Below, piece after piece: positions 40,116 through 48,997 of a stretch of DNA of 64,000 nt (positions are counted from its first letter, which is position 1; the number at the start of each line of letters is the position of its first letter). The position numbers were made by a program, and so were the translations under genes. Source of the DNA: Nocardioides ungokensis (GTDB taxonomy: Bacteria > Actinomycetota > Actinomycetes > Propionibacteriales > Nocardioidaceae); contig NZ_CP059164.1 in the NCBI RefSeq assembly GCF_013466985.1, forward strand, positions 124,001 to 188,000, read 5' to 3'. Under the pieces are notes generated by a model that saw nothing but the letters and a program-made list of their open reading frames with translations, was not told the origin of the DNA and made no database searches.

Positions 40116-41098
40116 CCCACGAGAAGCTGACCATGGCGCAGGCGCTCAACCGCGCGCTGCGCGACGCCATGGCCGAGGACCCGACCGTGCTGATGTTCGG
40201 CGAGGACGTCGGGCCGCTGGGCGGCGTCTTCCGGATCACCGACGGGCTCACCGCGGAGTTCGGCGAGGGGCGCTGCTTCGACACCCCGCTGGCCGAGTCC
40301 GGCATCGTCGGGTTCGCGATCGGCCTGGCGATGAACGGCATGCGTCCGGTCGTCGAGATGCAGTTCGATGCGTTCGCCTACCCGGCGTTCGAGCAGATCG
40401 TCAGCCACGTCGCCAAGATGCGGAACCGCACCCGCGGCAAGGTCGCCGTCCCGATGGTGATCCGGGTGCCCTACGCCGGCGGCATCGGCGGGGTCGAGCA
40501 CCACTGCGACTCCTCGGAGTCCTACTACGCCCACACGCCGGGCCTGCACGTCGTGGCGCCCGCGAACCCGTCCGACGCCTACGCGCTGCTGCGCGCCGCG
40601 ATCGCCTCGCCCGACCCGGTCGTGTTCCTCGAGCCCAAGAAGCTCTACTGGGCCAAGGACGAGGTCGACCTGTCCTCGCCGGCGCCGGGCATCGGCACCG
40701 CGGCGATCGTGCGCGAGGGCACCGACGCCACCCTGATCGCCTACGGGCCCTCGGTCCCGGTCGCCCTCGAGGCCGCCGAGGTCGCCGCCGCCGAGGGCCG
40801 CTCGCTCCAGGTCGTGGACCTGCGCTCGATCGTGCCCTTCGACGACGAGACCGTCTGCGAGGCGGTCCGGTCCACGGGCCGCGCCGTGGTCGTCGCCGAG
40901 GCCACCGGCTTCGCGTCGGTCTCCTCCGAGATCGTCGCCCGGGTCACCGAGCGCTGCTTCCACTCGCTGGCCGCGCCGGTACGCCGGGTCGCGGGCTTCG
41001 ACATCCCCTTCCCGCCGCCGAAGCTGGAGCACTTCCAGCTGCCGGGCGTGGACCGCATCCTCGACGCCGTCGACGACCTGCAGTGGGAGCTGTCCTGA
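40112..41098 (+). CDS. 2-oxoacid dehydrogenase E1 beta subunit
   Basis: A 328-residue transketolase-like subunit completing the E1 active site. Conserved runs are FGEDVGPLGGVFRIT, DTPLAESGIVGFAIGLAMNG, IRVPYAGGIGGVEHHCDSSE and FLEPKKLYW. The C-terminal domain contains DLRSIVPFDDETV. ATG overlaps the E1alpha stop and its stop shares one base with the E2 ATG, so the three genes are translationally coupled. Confidence 0.92.
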   Translation: MTHEKLTMAQALNRALRDAMAEDPTVLMFGEDVGPLGGVFRITDGLTAEFGEGRCFDTPLAESGIVGFAIGLAMNGMRPVVEMQFDAFAYPAFEQIVSHVAKMRNRTRGKVAVPMVIRVPYAGGIGGVEHHCDSSESYYAHTPGLHVVAPANPSDAYALLRAAIASPDPVVFLEPKKLYWAKDEVDLSSPAPGIGTAAIVREGTDATLIAYGPSVPVALEAAEVAAAEGRSLQVVDLRSIVPFDDETVCEAVRSTGRAVVVAEATGFASVSSEIVARVTERCFHSLAAPVRRVAGFDIPFPPPKLEHFQLPGVDRILDAVDDLQWELS

Positions 41099-42492
41099 TG
41101 TCTGAGCACATTTCCGGGCGGACCTTCCTCCTGCCCGACCTGGGCGAGGGGCTGACCGAGGCCGAGATCGTGCGCTGGCTGGTCGCCGAGGGTGACCAGG
41201 TGGTCGTGGACCAGGCGGTCGTCGAGGTCGAGACGGCCAAGTCGATCGTCGAGGTGCCCTCGCCGTACGCCGGCCGGGTCGCCACCCTGCACGCCGGCGA
41301 GGGGCAGACCCTCGACGTGGGCAAGCCGCTGATCACCGTGGCCGCGGCGGTCGCCGCGTCCACGGATGCGGCGACGGCCGATGTGTCGGCCGATGCGGCA
41401 TCGGTCGACGGGGAGGCCTACCGCGAGGAGGAGAAGGCGGGCTCCGGCAACGTCCTCATCGGCTACGGCACGCCGGGCGGGTCGGGCACCGGGCGTCGCC
41501 GGCGGCCGCGGGGCGCGAGTCCGGCCGCTCCCGTGGTCGAGCCGGTGGTCGGCCCCGCGCCGATCTCGACCGCTCGCTCCACGACCACGCGGGTGCCGCG
41601 GGTGATCTCACCCCTGGTCCGGCGGCTCGCCCACGACCACGACGTCGACCTGCACTCGCTGGAGGGCACCGGGCTCGGTGGCCTGATCGTCCGCGCCGAT
41701 GTCGAGGGGGCCATCGCCGAGGCGGCGCCGGTGCAGGGGACACCGGAGCGGGAGGCGCCGGCAACCGCGTCTGCGCCGGTTCCGCCGGCCGCACCGGTGG
41801 CCGGCGAGCGGCGGATCCCGCTCAACGGCTTCCGCCGCACCGTCTCCGAGGCGCTCTCCCGCAGCCGCGCCGAGATCCCCGAGGCGACCGTGTGGGTCGA
41901 CGTCGACGCGACGGCGCTGTGGGAGCTCCGCGAGAGCACCCGCACCGCGGCCGACCCGGGCCCGGGGCTGATGTCCTACATCGCCCGCTTCGTGGTGGCC
42001 GGCCTGCGGGAGCACCCCGTGCTCAACGCCCGGCTGGACACCGAGCGCCAGGAGATCGTCGCGTTCGACGCGGTGAACCTCGGGCTGGCCGTGCAGACCG
42101 ACCGGGGGCTCGTCGTACCCGCCGTGCTCGGTGCCGAGCGGATGACCACCGCCGGGCTCGACGCGGCGATCCGCGACCTGACCGCCCGGGCGCGTGAGGG
42201 CCGCGCGACGACCGAGGAGCTGACTGCCGGGACGTTCACGCTGAACAACTACGGCAGCTTCAACGTCGACGGCAGCGCGGCGATCATCAACCACCCGCAG
42301 GTCGCGATCCTGGGCCTGGGTCGGATCATCGACCGCCCGTGGGTCGTCGACGGCGAGCTCTGCGTCCGCAAGATCACCCAGATGTCCTTCGTCTTCGACC
42401 ACCGGGTCTGCGACGGCGGGACCGCCGCGGGCTTCATGCGCAGCGTGGCCGACGCGATCGAGGACCCCGCCTCGGCGATCGCCCGGCTCTGA
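41098..42492 (+). CDS. 2-oxoacid dehydrogenase E2 (lipoyl acyltransferase)
   Basis: A 464-residue acyltransferase core of the complex. One lipoyl domain (residues 1-80) with modified Lys in VETAKSIVEV; a flexible linker of low complexity; peripheral-subunit-binding domain (VISPLVRRLAHDHDVDLHSLEGTG); and catalytic domain ending in FVFDHRVCDGG with the active His and Asp. It passes the acyl group from lipoate to CoA. It is followed by a four-arm repeat and then the phenylacetate genes. Confidence 0.92.
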   Translation: MSEHISGRTFLLPDLGEGLTEAEIVRWLVAEGDQVVVDQAVVEVETAKSIVEVPSPYAGRVATLHAGEGQTLDVGKPLITVAAAVAASTDAATADVSADAASVDGEAYREEEKAGSGNVLIGYGTPGGSGTGRRRRPRGASPAAPVVEPVVGPAPISTARSTTTRVPRVISPLVRRLAHDHDVDLHSLEGTGLGGLIVRADVEGAIAEAAPVQGTPEREAPATASAPVPPAAPVAGERRIPLNGFRRTVSEALSRSRAEIPEATVWVDVDATALWELRESTRTAADPGPGLMSYIARFVVAGLREHPVLNARLDTERQEIVAFDAVNLGLAVQTDRGLVVPAVLGAERMTTAGLDAAIRDLTARAREGRATTEELTAGTFTLNNYGSFNVDGSAAIINHPQVAILGLGRIIDRPWVVDGELCVRKITQMSFVFDHRVCDGGTAAGFMRSVADAIEDPASAIARL

Positions 42493-42494
42493 GC

Positions 42495-42578
42495 GTTGAG
42501 TTGGGCCTCATTCGGAGATGAGTTGGGCTTCTTTCCGGAACGAGGCCCAAGTGAAGCCGGAAGCAGGCCCAACTCAAC
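42495..42578. repeat. Four-copy inverted/direct 22-bp repeat downstream of E2
   Basis: Two forward copies start at 42495 and 42516 (GTTGAGTTGGGCCT..., GATGAGTTGGGCTT...). Two reverse copies end at about 42557 and at 42578 (minus strand CACTTGGGCCTCGTTCCGG and GTTGAGTTGGGCCTGCTTCCGG). The outer arms are a perfect 14-bp inverted repeat. The inner pair meets at TTCCGGAA. It can fold as nested hairpins and may terminate the E2 operon. Confidence 0.7.
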
Positions 42579-42608
42579 ACCCGGTCTGGTGCTGCCCGTC
42601 ACACGTCT

Positions 42609-42636
42609 GCTTTACTGACCGAAAGGTCAGTAAAGC
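42609..42636. promoter_or_regulatory. TetR-type operator before paaK
   Basis: Perfect 12-bp inverted repeat: GCTTTACTGACC, spacer GAAA, then its complement. It lies 17 bases before the paaK ATG. Half-sites match those of the operator at 46129-46150, pointing to one TetR-family repressor, probably the gene at 52262. Confidence 0.75.
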
Positions 42637-42652
42637 GCGAGTGAGGGTGGCC

Positions 42653-43960
42653 ATGGCTGGTTCTGTGTCCGTGACCGGTGAGCTGGAGCCGATCGAGACC
42701 GCGTCGGTGGACGAGCTGCGCGCCCTGCAGCTGGATCGGCTGCGGTGGACGGTGCGGCACGCCTACGACAACGTGCCGCACTACCGGGCGGCGTTCGACT
42801 CCGCCGGCGTGCACCCCGACGACGTGCGCGAGCTGGCCGACCTCGCGAAGCTTCCGTTCACCTCGAAGGCCGACCTGCGCGCCAACTACCCGTTCGGCAT
42901 GTTCGCGGTGCCGCGCGAGCAGGTCTCGCGCATCCACGCCTCGTCCGGTACGACGGGCCAGCCGACCGTGGTCGGCTACACCGCCGAGGACCTGGACACC
43001 TGGGCGACCGTGATGGCGCGCTCGATCCGGGCGGCCGGCGGCCGGCCGGGCGACATCCTGCACAACGCCTACGGCTACGGGCTGTTCACGGGTGGGCTCG
43101 GGGCCCACGCCGGCGCGGAGAAGCTCGGCTGCACGGTGGTGCCGGTGTCGGGCGGGATGACCGAGCGGCAGGTCCGGCTGATCGCCGACTTCGGTCCGCG
43201 GATCATCATGGTGACCCCGTCGTACATGCTCGCGATCGTCGACGAGATGCGCCGCCAGGGCATCGACCCGCGCTCCACCTCGCTCGAGATCGGGATCTTC
43301 GGCGCCGAGCCGTGGACCAACGAGATGCGCCGCGAGATGGAGGACGTGCTCGGCATCGACGCCGTCGACGTCTACGGGCTCTCGGAGGTGATGGGCCCAG
43401 GTGTCGCGCAGGAGTGCGTGGAGACCAAGGACGGCCTGCACGTGTGGGAGGACCACTTCTACCCCGAGATCATCGACCCGGTGACCGGCGAGGTGCTGCC
43501 CGACGGCGAGGAGGGCGAGCTGGTCTTCACCTCGCTGACCAAGCAGGCGATGCCGGTGATCCGCTACCGCACCCGCGACCTGACGCGGCTGCTGCCCGGC
43601 ACCGCGCGCACGATGCGGCGGATGGAGAAGATCACCGGTCGCACCGACGACATGATCATCCTGCGCGGGGTGAACCTCTTCCCGACCCAGATCGAGGAGC
43701 TGCTGCTCCAGATCACCGACCTCTCCCCGCACTTCCAGTGCGTGCTGAGCCGCTCCGGCACGCTCGACGAGATGGCGGTGCGGGTCGAGTCCCGCGACGG
43801 GGTCGGCGAGGACGCCGCCCGGGCCGCCGGCCAGCAGCTGCGGCACATGGTCAAGAGCACGATCGGCGTCTCGGTCGCCGTCGACGTCGTACCTCCTGAC
43901 GCCATCGAGCGGTCCGTCGGCAAGATGCGGCGGATCGTGGACGAGCGCCCGAAGCGCTAG
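42653..43960 (+). CDS. paaK: Phenylacetate-CoA ligase
   Basis: A 435-residue adenylate-forming ligase that activates phenylacetate to phenylacetyl-CoA, first step of the Paa route. The AMP-binding P-loop is HASSGTTGQPTVVGY; GLFTGGLGAHAGAEKLGC and DVYGLSEVMGPGV are family motifs; YRTRDLTRLL and the C-terminal RSVGKMRRIVD hold the late catalytic residues. The ATG at 42653 is chosen because the open frame further upstream lies inside the operator and repeat. It is convergent with paaZ. Confidence 0.95.
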   Translation: MAGSVSVTGELEPIETASVDELRALQLDRLRWTVRHAYDNVPHYRAAFDSAGVHPDDVRELADLAKLPFTSKADLRANYPFGMFAVPREQVSRIHASSGTTGQPTVVGYTAEDLDTWATVMARSIRAAGGRPGDILHNAYGYGLFTGGLGAHAGAEKLGCTVVPVSGGMTERQVRLIADFGPRIIMVTPSYMLAIVDEMRRQGIDPRSTSLEIGIFGAEPWTNEMRREMEDVLGIDAVDVYGLSEVMGPGVAQECVETKDGLHVWEDHFYPEIIDPVTGEVLPDGEEGELVFTSLTKQAMPVIRYRTRDLTRLLPGTARTMRRMEKITGRTDDMIILRGVNLFPTQIEELLLQITDLSPHFQCVLSRSGTLDEMAVRVESRDGVGEDAARAAGQQLRHMVKSTIGVSVAVDVVPPDAIERSVGKMRRIVDERPKR

Positions 43961-43978
43961 CCGCCCGAGTCCTGCTGG

Positions 43979-44022
43979 ACGTCATACGGATCGTGGGCCA
44001 GGACCCACGATCCGTATGACGT
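43979..44022. terminator. Strong bidirectional terminator between paaK and paaZ
   Basis: Perfect 19-bp stem beginning ACGTCATACGGATCGTGGG, with a 6-base CCAGGA loop. It sits 19 bases after the paaK stop and 19 before the paaZ stop, so it can end both transcripts. Confidence 0.9.
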
Positions 44023-44040
44023 TGCGCAGCGCGGGCCGGG

Positions 44041-46083
44041 TCAGCCCTGCTGCGGCCAGGTCTTGGCGACCAGCGTCAGCACGTCGTACGTCGCGACCGG
44101 GTCACCGGCCTCGTTGGTGACGAGGGCGTCCCAGCGGACCTCGCCGTAGTCGGCGTTGGTGCGCGGGGTGATCTGCTTGACCGTCAGCGTCACCGAGATC
44201 GTGTCGTCGGCCTTGACCGGGGTGAGGAAGCGCAGGTTGTCCACGCCGAAGTTGGCCAGCACCGGGCCCGGGTCGGGGTCGACGAAGAGACCCGCCGCGA
44301 GCGACACCACGAGATAGCCGTGGGCGACGATGCCACCGAAGAGCGGGTTCGCGGCGGCGGCCTCCTCGTCGGTGTGGGCGTAGAACGTGTCGCCGGTGAA
44401 CTCCGCGAAGTGCTCGATGTCGGCCAGCGTCACCCGGCGCGAGGCGGACGCGATGGTGTCGCCGATCGCCAGCTCGGCCAGGCTCTTGCGGAAGGGGTGC
44501 ACGTCGCCGACCGCGCGCTCCGAGCCGGTGGTCCAGCGGCCGGTGATCGCGGTGAGCATGTCGGGCGAGCCCTGGATCGCGGTGCGCTGCATGTGGTGGA
44601 GCACGCCGCGCATGCCGCCGAGCTCCTCGCCACCGCCGGCGCGGCCCGGGCCGCCGTGCACGAGGACCGGGAGCGGGGAGCCGTGCCCGGTGGACTCCTT
44701 GGCGTCGTCGCGGTCGAGGACCAGGATCCGGCCGTGCCACGGGGCCAGGCCGAGGATCACCGAGCGGGCGACGTCGCGGTCGTGGGTGACGACCGAGCCG
44801 ACCAGGCTGCCCTTGCCGCGGGCGGCCAGCTCGACCGCCTCCTCGACGGAGCCGTAGGTCATCACGGTGCTGACCGGGCCGAAGGGCTCCACGTCGTGCG
44901 GCTCGACCGCGCCCTTCTGCGCGCGCAGCAGCACGGGGGAGAGGAACGCCCCGCGCTCGGCGTCGGCGTCGACGACCTCCACGTGGTCGGGGTCGCCGTA
45001 CACGATCTCGGCGGAGCTGCGCAGCGACTGGATCGCCTTGCGCACCTCCTCGCGCTGCTCGAGGCTGGCGAGCGCGCCCATCCGGACCGAGTCGTCGGCC
45101 GGGTTGCCCACGGTGACCTTCGCCAGCCGGGCCGAGATCGCCTCGACCACGTCGTCGGCGATCGCGTCGGGCACGATCACCCGCCGGATCGCGGTGCACT
45201 TCTGGCCGGCCTTGACCGTCATCTCGGTCACGACGCCCTTGACGAAGAGGTCGAACTCCGGGTCGTCGGTGGTCACGTCGGGGCCGAGGACCGAGCAGTT
45301 GAGCGAGTCGGCCTCGACGCCGAGCTGGACCCCGCCGTGCAGCACGTTGGTGTGGGTGCGCAGCATCCCGGCGGTGTGGGCCGAGCCGGTGAACGCGACC
45401 GAGTCCTGGACCTGGAGCTCGTCGAGCAGCCCGCCGGCGCTGCCCGCGAGCAGCTGCAGGGTGCCCTCGGGGAGGATGCCGGACTCGATGATGCGTCGTA
45501 CGACGAGCTCGGTCAGGTAGGCGGTCTGGCTGGCCGGCTTCACGATGCTCGGCAGGCCGGCCAGGAACGCGGGCGCGAGCTTCTCGAGCATCCCCCACAC
45601 GGGGAAGTTGAAGGCGTTGATCTGCACCGCGACACCCGGTCGCGAGGTGTAGAGGTGCTGGCCGACGAACGTGCCGGCCCGGCCCAGCGGCTCGAGGGCG
45701 CCGTCCAGCACGACGGTGTCGTTCGGCAGCTCGCGGCGGCCCTTGCTGGAGTAGGACAGCATCGTCCCGATGCCGCCGTCGATGTCGACCATCGAGTCCC
45801 GCTTGGTCGCGCCGGTGCGGTAGGAGAGCGCGTAGAGCTCGTCCTTGTCCTCCATCAGGTGCAGGCCGAGCTCCTTGAGGAGGGCGGCACGCTCGTGGAA
45901 GGTCAGCGCCCGCAGCGCCGGGCCGCCGACACGGCGGGCGTACGACGTCATCTCGCCGAGGTCGAGGCCCTTGCTGGAGATGCGGGCGACCTCCTCGCCG
46001 GTGCTCGCATCGAGCAACGGGGCGCCCTCGTCGCTCGCCCGGAACCACCGTCCGGCGGCGTAGCTCTCCAGCAGGTCACTCAT
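44041..46083 (-). CDS. paaZ: PaaZ, oxepin-CoA hydrolase / 3-oxo-5,6-dehydrosuberyl-CoA semialdehyde dehydrogenase
   Basis: A 680-residue bifunctional enzyme. The N-terminal aldehyde dehydrogenase domain (about 1-520) has NAFNFPVWGMLEKLAPA, a VAFTGS cofactor loop and catalytic Cys in VKAGQKCTAIRRV. The C-terminal MaoC-like hydratase domain (about 540-680) contains DIEHFAEFTGDTFYAHTDEEAA and GGIVAHGYLVVSLAAGLF. It opens the oxepin ring made by PaaABCE and PaaG and oxidises the aldehyde. ATG start at 46083. It is divergent from paaABCDE, with a TetR-type operator between. Confidence 0.95.
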   Translation of the reverse strand: MSDLLESYAAGRWFRASDEGAPLLDASTGEEVARISSKGLDLGEMTSYARRVGGPALRALTFHERAALLKELGLHLMEDKDELYALSYRTGATKRDSMVDIDGGIGTMLSYSSKGRRELPNDTVVLDGALEPLGRAGTFVGQHLYTSRPGVAVQINAFNFPVWGMLEKLAPAFLAGLPSIVKPASQTAYLTELVVRRIIESGILPEGTLQLLAGSAGGLLDELQVQDSVAFTGSAHTAGMLRTHTNVLHGGVQLGVEADSLNCSVLGPDVTTDDPEFDLFVKGVVTEMTVKAGQKCTAIRRVIVPDAIADDVVEAISARLAKVTVGNPADDSVRMGALASLEQREEVRKAIQSLRSSAEIVYGDPDHVEVVDADAERGAFLSPVLLRAQKGAVEPHDVEPFGPVSTVMTYGSVEEAVELAARGKGSLVGSVVTHDRDVARSVILGLAPWHGRILVLDRDDAKESTGHGSPLPVLVHGGPGRAGGGEELGGMRGVLHHMQRTAIQGSPDMLTAITGRWTTGSERAVGDVHPFRKSLAELAIGDTIASASRRVTLADIEHFAEFTGDTFYAHTDEEAAAANPLFGGIVAHGYLVVSLAAGLFVDPDPGPVLANFGVDNLRFLTPVKADDTISVTLTVKQITPRTNADYGEVRWDALVTNEAGDPVATYDVLTLVAKTWPQQG

Positions 46084-46128
46084 CGAGGCTGTCTCCCTTG
46101 CGCGGCGGTGTCGGTCCGTGCCACAGTA

Positions 46129-46150
46129 TTACAGACCGTTCGGTCAGTAA
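46129..46150. promoter_or_regulatory. TetR-type operator between paaZ and paaA
   Basis: TTACAGACCG-TT-CGGTCAGTAA, an imperfect palindrome with one mismatched pair. Half-sites match those of 42609-42636. It lies 43 bases before paaA and 46 before paaZ, so one bound repressor could block both promoters. Confidence 0.72.
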
Positions 46151-46192
46151 ATGCTTCCGTAACGGCACGTCCGCAACCATCCTGGAGGGTCC

Positions 46193-47182
46193 ATGACGGC
46201 GTCAACGACGCTCGAGGGCGACGGTCGCGAGGCCGACCTGCTCGCCGGCTTCGAGTCGACCATCGCCCACAACGACCGGATCGAGCCGCGTGACTGGATG
46301 CCGGAGGGCTACCGGAAGACGCTGGTGCGCCAGATCGCCCAGCACGCGCACTCCGAGATCATCGGCATGCAGCCGGAGGGCAACTGGATCACCCGCGCAC
46401 CCTCGCTGCGCCGCAAGGCCATCCTGCTGGCCAAGGTCCAGGACGAGGCCGGCCACGGGCTCTACCTCTACTCCGCCTGCGAGACGCTCGGCACCTCCCG
46501 CGGCGAGCTCACCGAGAAGCTGATCAGCGGCGCCCAGAAGTACTCCTCGATCTTCAACTACCCGACCCTGTCGTACGCCGACGTGGGGACCATCGGCTGG
46601 CTGGTCGACGGGGCCGCGATCTGCAACCAGGTGCCGCTGTGCCGGACCTCGTTCGGCCCCTACGGACGCGCGATGATCCGGATCTGCAAGGAGGAGTCCT
46701 TCCACCAGCGACAGGGCTACGAGCTGCTGATGACGATGATGCGCGGCACCGACGAGCAGCGCGCCATGGTCCAGGAGTCGGTGAACCGCTTCTGGTGGCC
46801 GGCGCTGATGATGTTCGGCCCGCCGGACGCCGACTCGCCCAACACCGCCCAGTCCATGGCGTGGGGCATCAAGCGCAACACCAACGACGACCTGCGCCAG
46901 CGCTTCGTCGACATGTCCGTGCCGCAGGCCGAGGCGCTCGGCGTCACCTTCCCGGACCCCGAGCTGCGGTGGAACGAGGAGCGCGGCGCGCACGACTTCG
47001 GCCAGCCCGACTGGGACGAGTTCATGGCCGTGGTCAAGGGCAATGGCCCCTGCAACGCCCAGCGGATCGCACACCGCCGGGCCGCCCACGAGGACGGCGC
47101 GTGGGTGCGCGAGGCCGCGATGGCCTTCGCCGCGCGAAGCCGCGACGGGCACGCCGACACCACCCGCGAGGAGACGAAGTGA
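46193..47182 (+). CDS. paaA: Phenylacetyl-CoA epoxidase subunit PaaA
   Basis: A 329-residue catalytic subunit of the di-iron monooxygenase that forms the ring 1,2-epoxide of phenylacetyl-CoA. Ferritin-like fold with iron ligands in [13 protein letters not shown] and [35 protein letters not shown] is a family signature. ATG at 46193 after GGAGGG. Its stop overlaps the paaB GTG. Confidence 0.97.
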   Translation: MTASTTLEGDGREADLLAGFESTIAHNDRIEPRDWMPEGYRKTLVRQIAQHAHSEIIGMQPEGNWITRAPSLRRKAILLAKVQDEAGHGLYLYSACETLGTSRGELTEKLISGAQKYSSIFNYPTLSYADVGTIGWLVDGAAICNQVPLCRTSFGPYGRAMIRICKEESFHQRQGYELLMTMMRGTDEQRAMVQESVNRFWWPALMMFGPPDADSPNTAQSMAWGIKRNTNDDLRQRFVDMSVPQAEALGVTFPDPELRWNEERGAHDFGQPDWDEFMAVVKGNGPCNAQRIAHRRAAHEDGAWVREAAMAFAARSRDGHADTTREETK

Positions 47183-47475
47183 CTGAGCAGACCAGCGCCG
47201 AGTGGCCGCTGTACGAGGTGTTCGTGCGCGGCAAGCGCGGCCTCAACCACGTCCACGTCGGCTCGCTGCACGCCGCCGACGACGACATGGCGGTCCGGCA
47301 CGCCCGCGACGTCTACACCCGCCGCAACGAGGGCGTGAGCATCTGGGTGGTCCGCTCCGACGCGATCACCGCGTCCAGCCCGGACGAGAAGGACCCGATG
47401 TTCGCCCCCAGCGGCGACAAGGTCTACCGGCACCCGACGTTCTACTCGATCCCCGACAACGTCCCCCACATGTGA
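47179..47475 (+). CDS. paaB: Phenylacetyl-CoA epoxidase subunit PaaB
   Basis: A 98-residue small subunit needed for assembly of the epoxidase. Motifs [38 protein letters not shown] and the C-terminal [11 protein letters not shown] are characteristic. The GTG start overlaps the paaA stop by four bases. Confidence 0.95.
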   Translation: MTEQTSAEWPLYEVFVRGKRGLNHVHVGSLHAADDDMAVRHARDVYTRRNEGVSIWVVRSDAITASSPDEKDPMFAPSGDKVYRHPTFYSIPDNVPHM

Positions 47476-47486
47476 GGCCGGGCCCG

Positions 47487-48459
47487 ATGACCAACCCCAC
47501 CGACCCCGCCCACGCGCCGTCGCACCCGCCCCGGACCCGAACGACGCCCACGGCAGCATCTTCGACGGGCTGCTCGGCAGCGACTCCTCGCAGTGGGCCT
47601 TCGGCACCGACTTCGAGGACCCGCTGGCCGGTGTCGACACCACCATCCCGGACGGCGTCGACCCCGGCGCCCTGGCGACGTACTGCCTGATGCTGGCCGA
47701 CGACGCCCTGGTCGCCTCCCACCGGCTCTCGGAGTGGTGCAGCCGCGCCCCTGACCTGGAGGAGGACATCGCGCTGGCCAACGTCGCGCTCGACCTGCTC
47801 GGCCAGGCCCGGCTGCTGCTCGCCCGCCCGCGCCGCCGCGGCCGACCCCTCCGTCGTCCCCGCCCTGCCCGAGGGCTCCCCAGTGCCGCCGGAGGACGCA
47901 CTGGCGTTCTTCCGCGAGGCCGGCGACTTCCGCAACGTGCGGCTGACCGAGGTCGACAACGGGGACTTCGCGCACACGATCGCGCGGCTGCTCGTGCTCT
48001 CCTGCGCGCGCCTCGCCCTCTTCCAGCGGCTCGCCACCAGCCGCGACACCGTGCTCGCCGCGGTCGCCGCCAAGGGCGTCAAGGAGCTGGCCTACCACCG
48101 CGACTACGCCGGCCGCTGGTTCCTCACCCTGGCCCAGGGCACCGACGAGTCGCGCCGCCGGCTGCTCTCCGCACTGGACGAGATCTGGCCGCTGTACGCC
48201 GAGCTCTTCGCCACCCACCCCGTCGAGCAGGCCGTCGCCGCTGCCGGCGTCGGGGTGGACCCCGCGACCACGGCGGCCGAGGTCGACGTGGTGCTCGAGC
48301 AGGTCTTCGCGATGAGCGGCGTCGACCGTCCCGACCGGGCACCGCTGGCGGGGGTGCAGGGCCGCACCGGCCGCGACGGCCTGCACACACGAGGCGCTGA
48401 GCCTGATGCTCGCCGAGATGCAGGTGGTGGCCCGGGCGCACCCGAGGGGGCAGTGGTGA
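47487..48459 (+). CDS. paaC: Phenylacetyl-CoA epoxidase subunit PaaC (three reading-frame breaks)
   Basis: Structural ferritin-like partner of PaaA, about 324 residues once repaired. Recognisable runs are ATYCLMLADDALVASHRLSEWC, EEDIALANVALDLLGQARLLL, FREAGDFRNVRLTEVDNGDFAHTIAR and AYHRDYAGRWFLTLAQGTDES. Breaks lie at 47532-47536 (a C run; one base gives PDPNDAHGSIFDGLLG), 47825-47840 (GC-rich slippage) and 48384-48390 (two bases give GLHT then HEALSLMLAEMQ). The proper end is QW* at 48457-48459. Without repair it appears fused to paaD. Confidence 0.9.
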
Positions 48460-48997
48460 GCACGCCGCCGCTGCTGGACGCCGGCGTGCTGGACCGCGAG
48501 GCCCTGCGCGAGCGGGCGTACGCCGTGGCGCGCACCGTCACCGACCCCGAGATGCCGATGCTGACCCTGGAGGACCTCGGCGTCCTGCGCGAGGTCGACG
48601 TGGCCGGCGAGGGGAGGTCGTCGTCGCGATCACCCCGACCTACTCCGGCTGCCCGGCGATGGCCACCATGCGCGACGACCTGGTGCACCGGCTCACCGAC
48701 GCCGGCTTCGACGAGGTCCGGGTCAAGGTCGAGCTGTCGCCGGCGTGGTCCAGCGACTGGATCACCGAGCGCGGCCGGCAGGCGCTGGCCGAGGCCGGGC
48801 TCTCGGCCCCGGGGCCCGCCCCGCGGCACGACGGCCCGATCGCCCTCGACCTGCTGCCCACCCGCCGCTCGCTCACCTGCCCGCGGTGCGGGTCGGCCGC
48901 AGTCGAGCTGACCTCGGAGTTCGGCGCCACCGCCTGCAAGGCCCTCTACCGCTGCACCGACTGCCTCGAGCCCTTCGAGCACGTCAAGGAGATCTGA
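48456..48997 (+). CDS. paaD: PaaD, iron-sulfur maturation-type protein of the Paa epoxidase (one reading-frame break)
   Basis: About 180 residues. The N-terminal DUF59/MIP18 part contains VARTVTDPEMPMLTLEDLGVLR and TYSGCPAMATM with its conserved Cys. The C-terminal zinc-ribbon-like end has CPRCGS and YRCTDCLEPF. It probably helps assemble the iron-sulfur centre of PaaE or the di-iron site. The frame breaks in a G run near 48612-48616; one G restores GEVVVAITPTYSG. The GTG at 48456 overlaps the paaC stop and the stop overlaps the paaE ATG. Confidence 0.92.

Noticed and set aside
47883..48911. Apparent PaaC-PaaD fusion protein
   Set aside because: The joining segment (RGAEPDARRDAGGG) is a wrong-frame reading. 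PaaC ends properly at 48459 with HPRGQW in a neighbouring frame.
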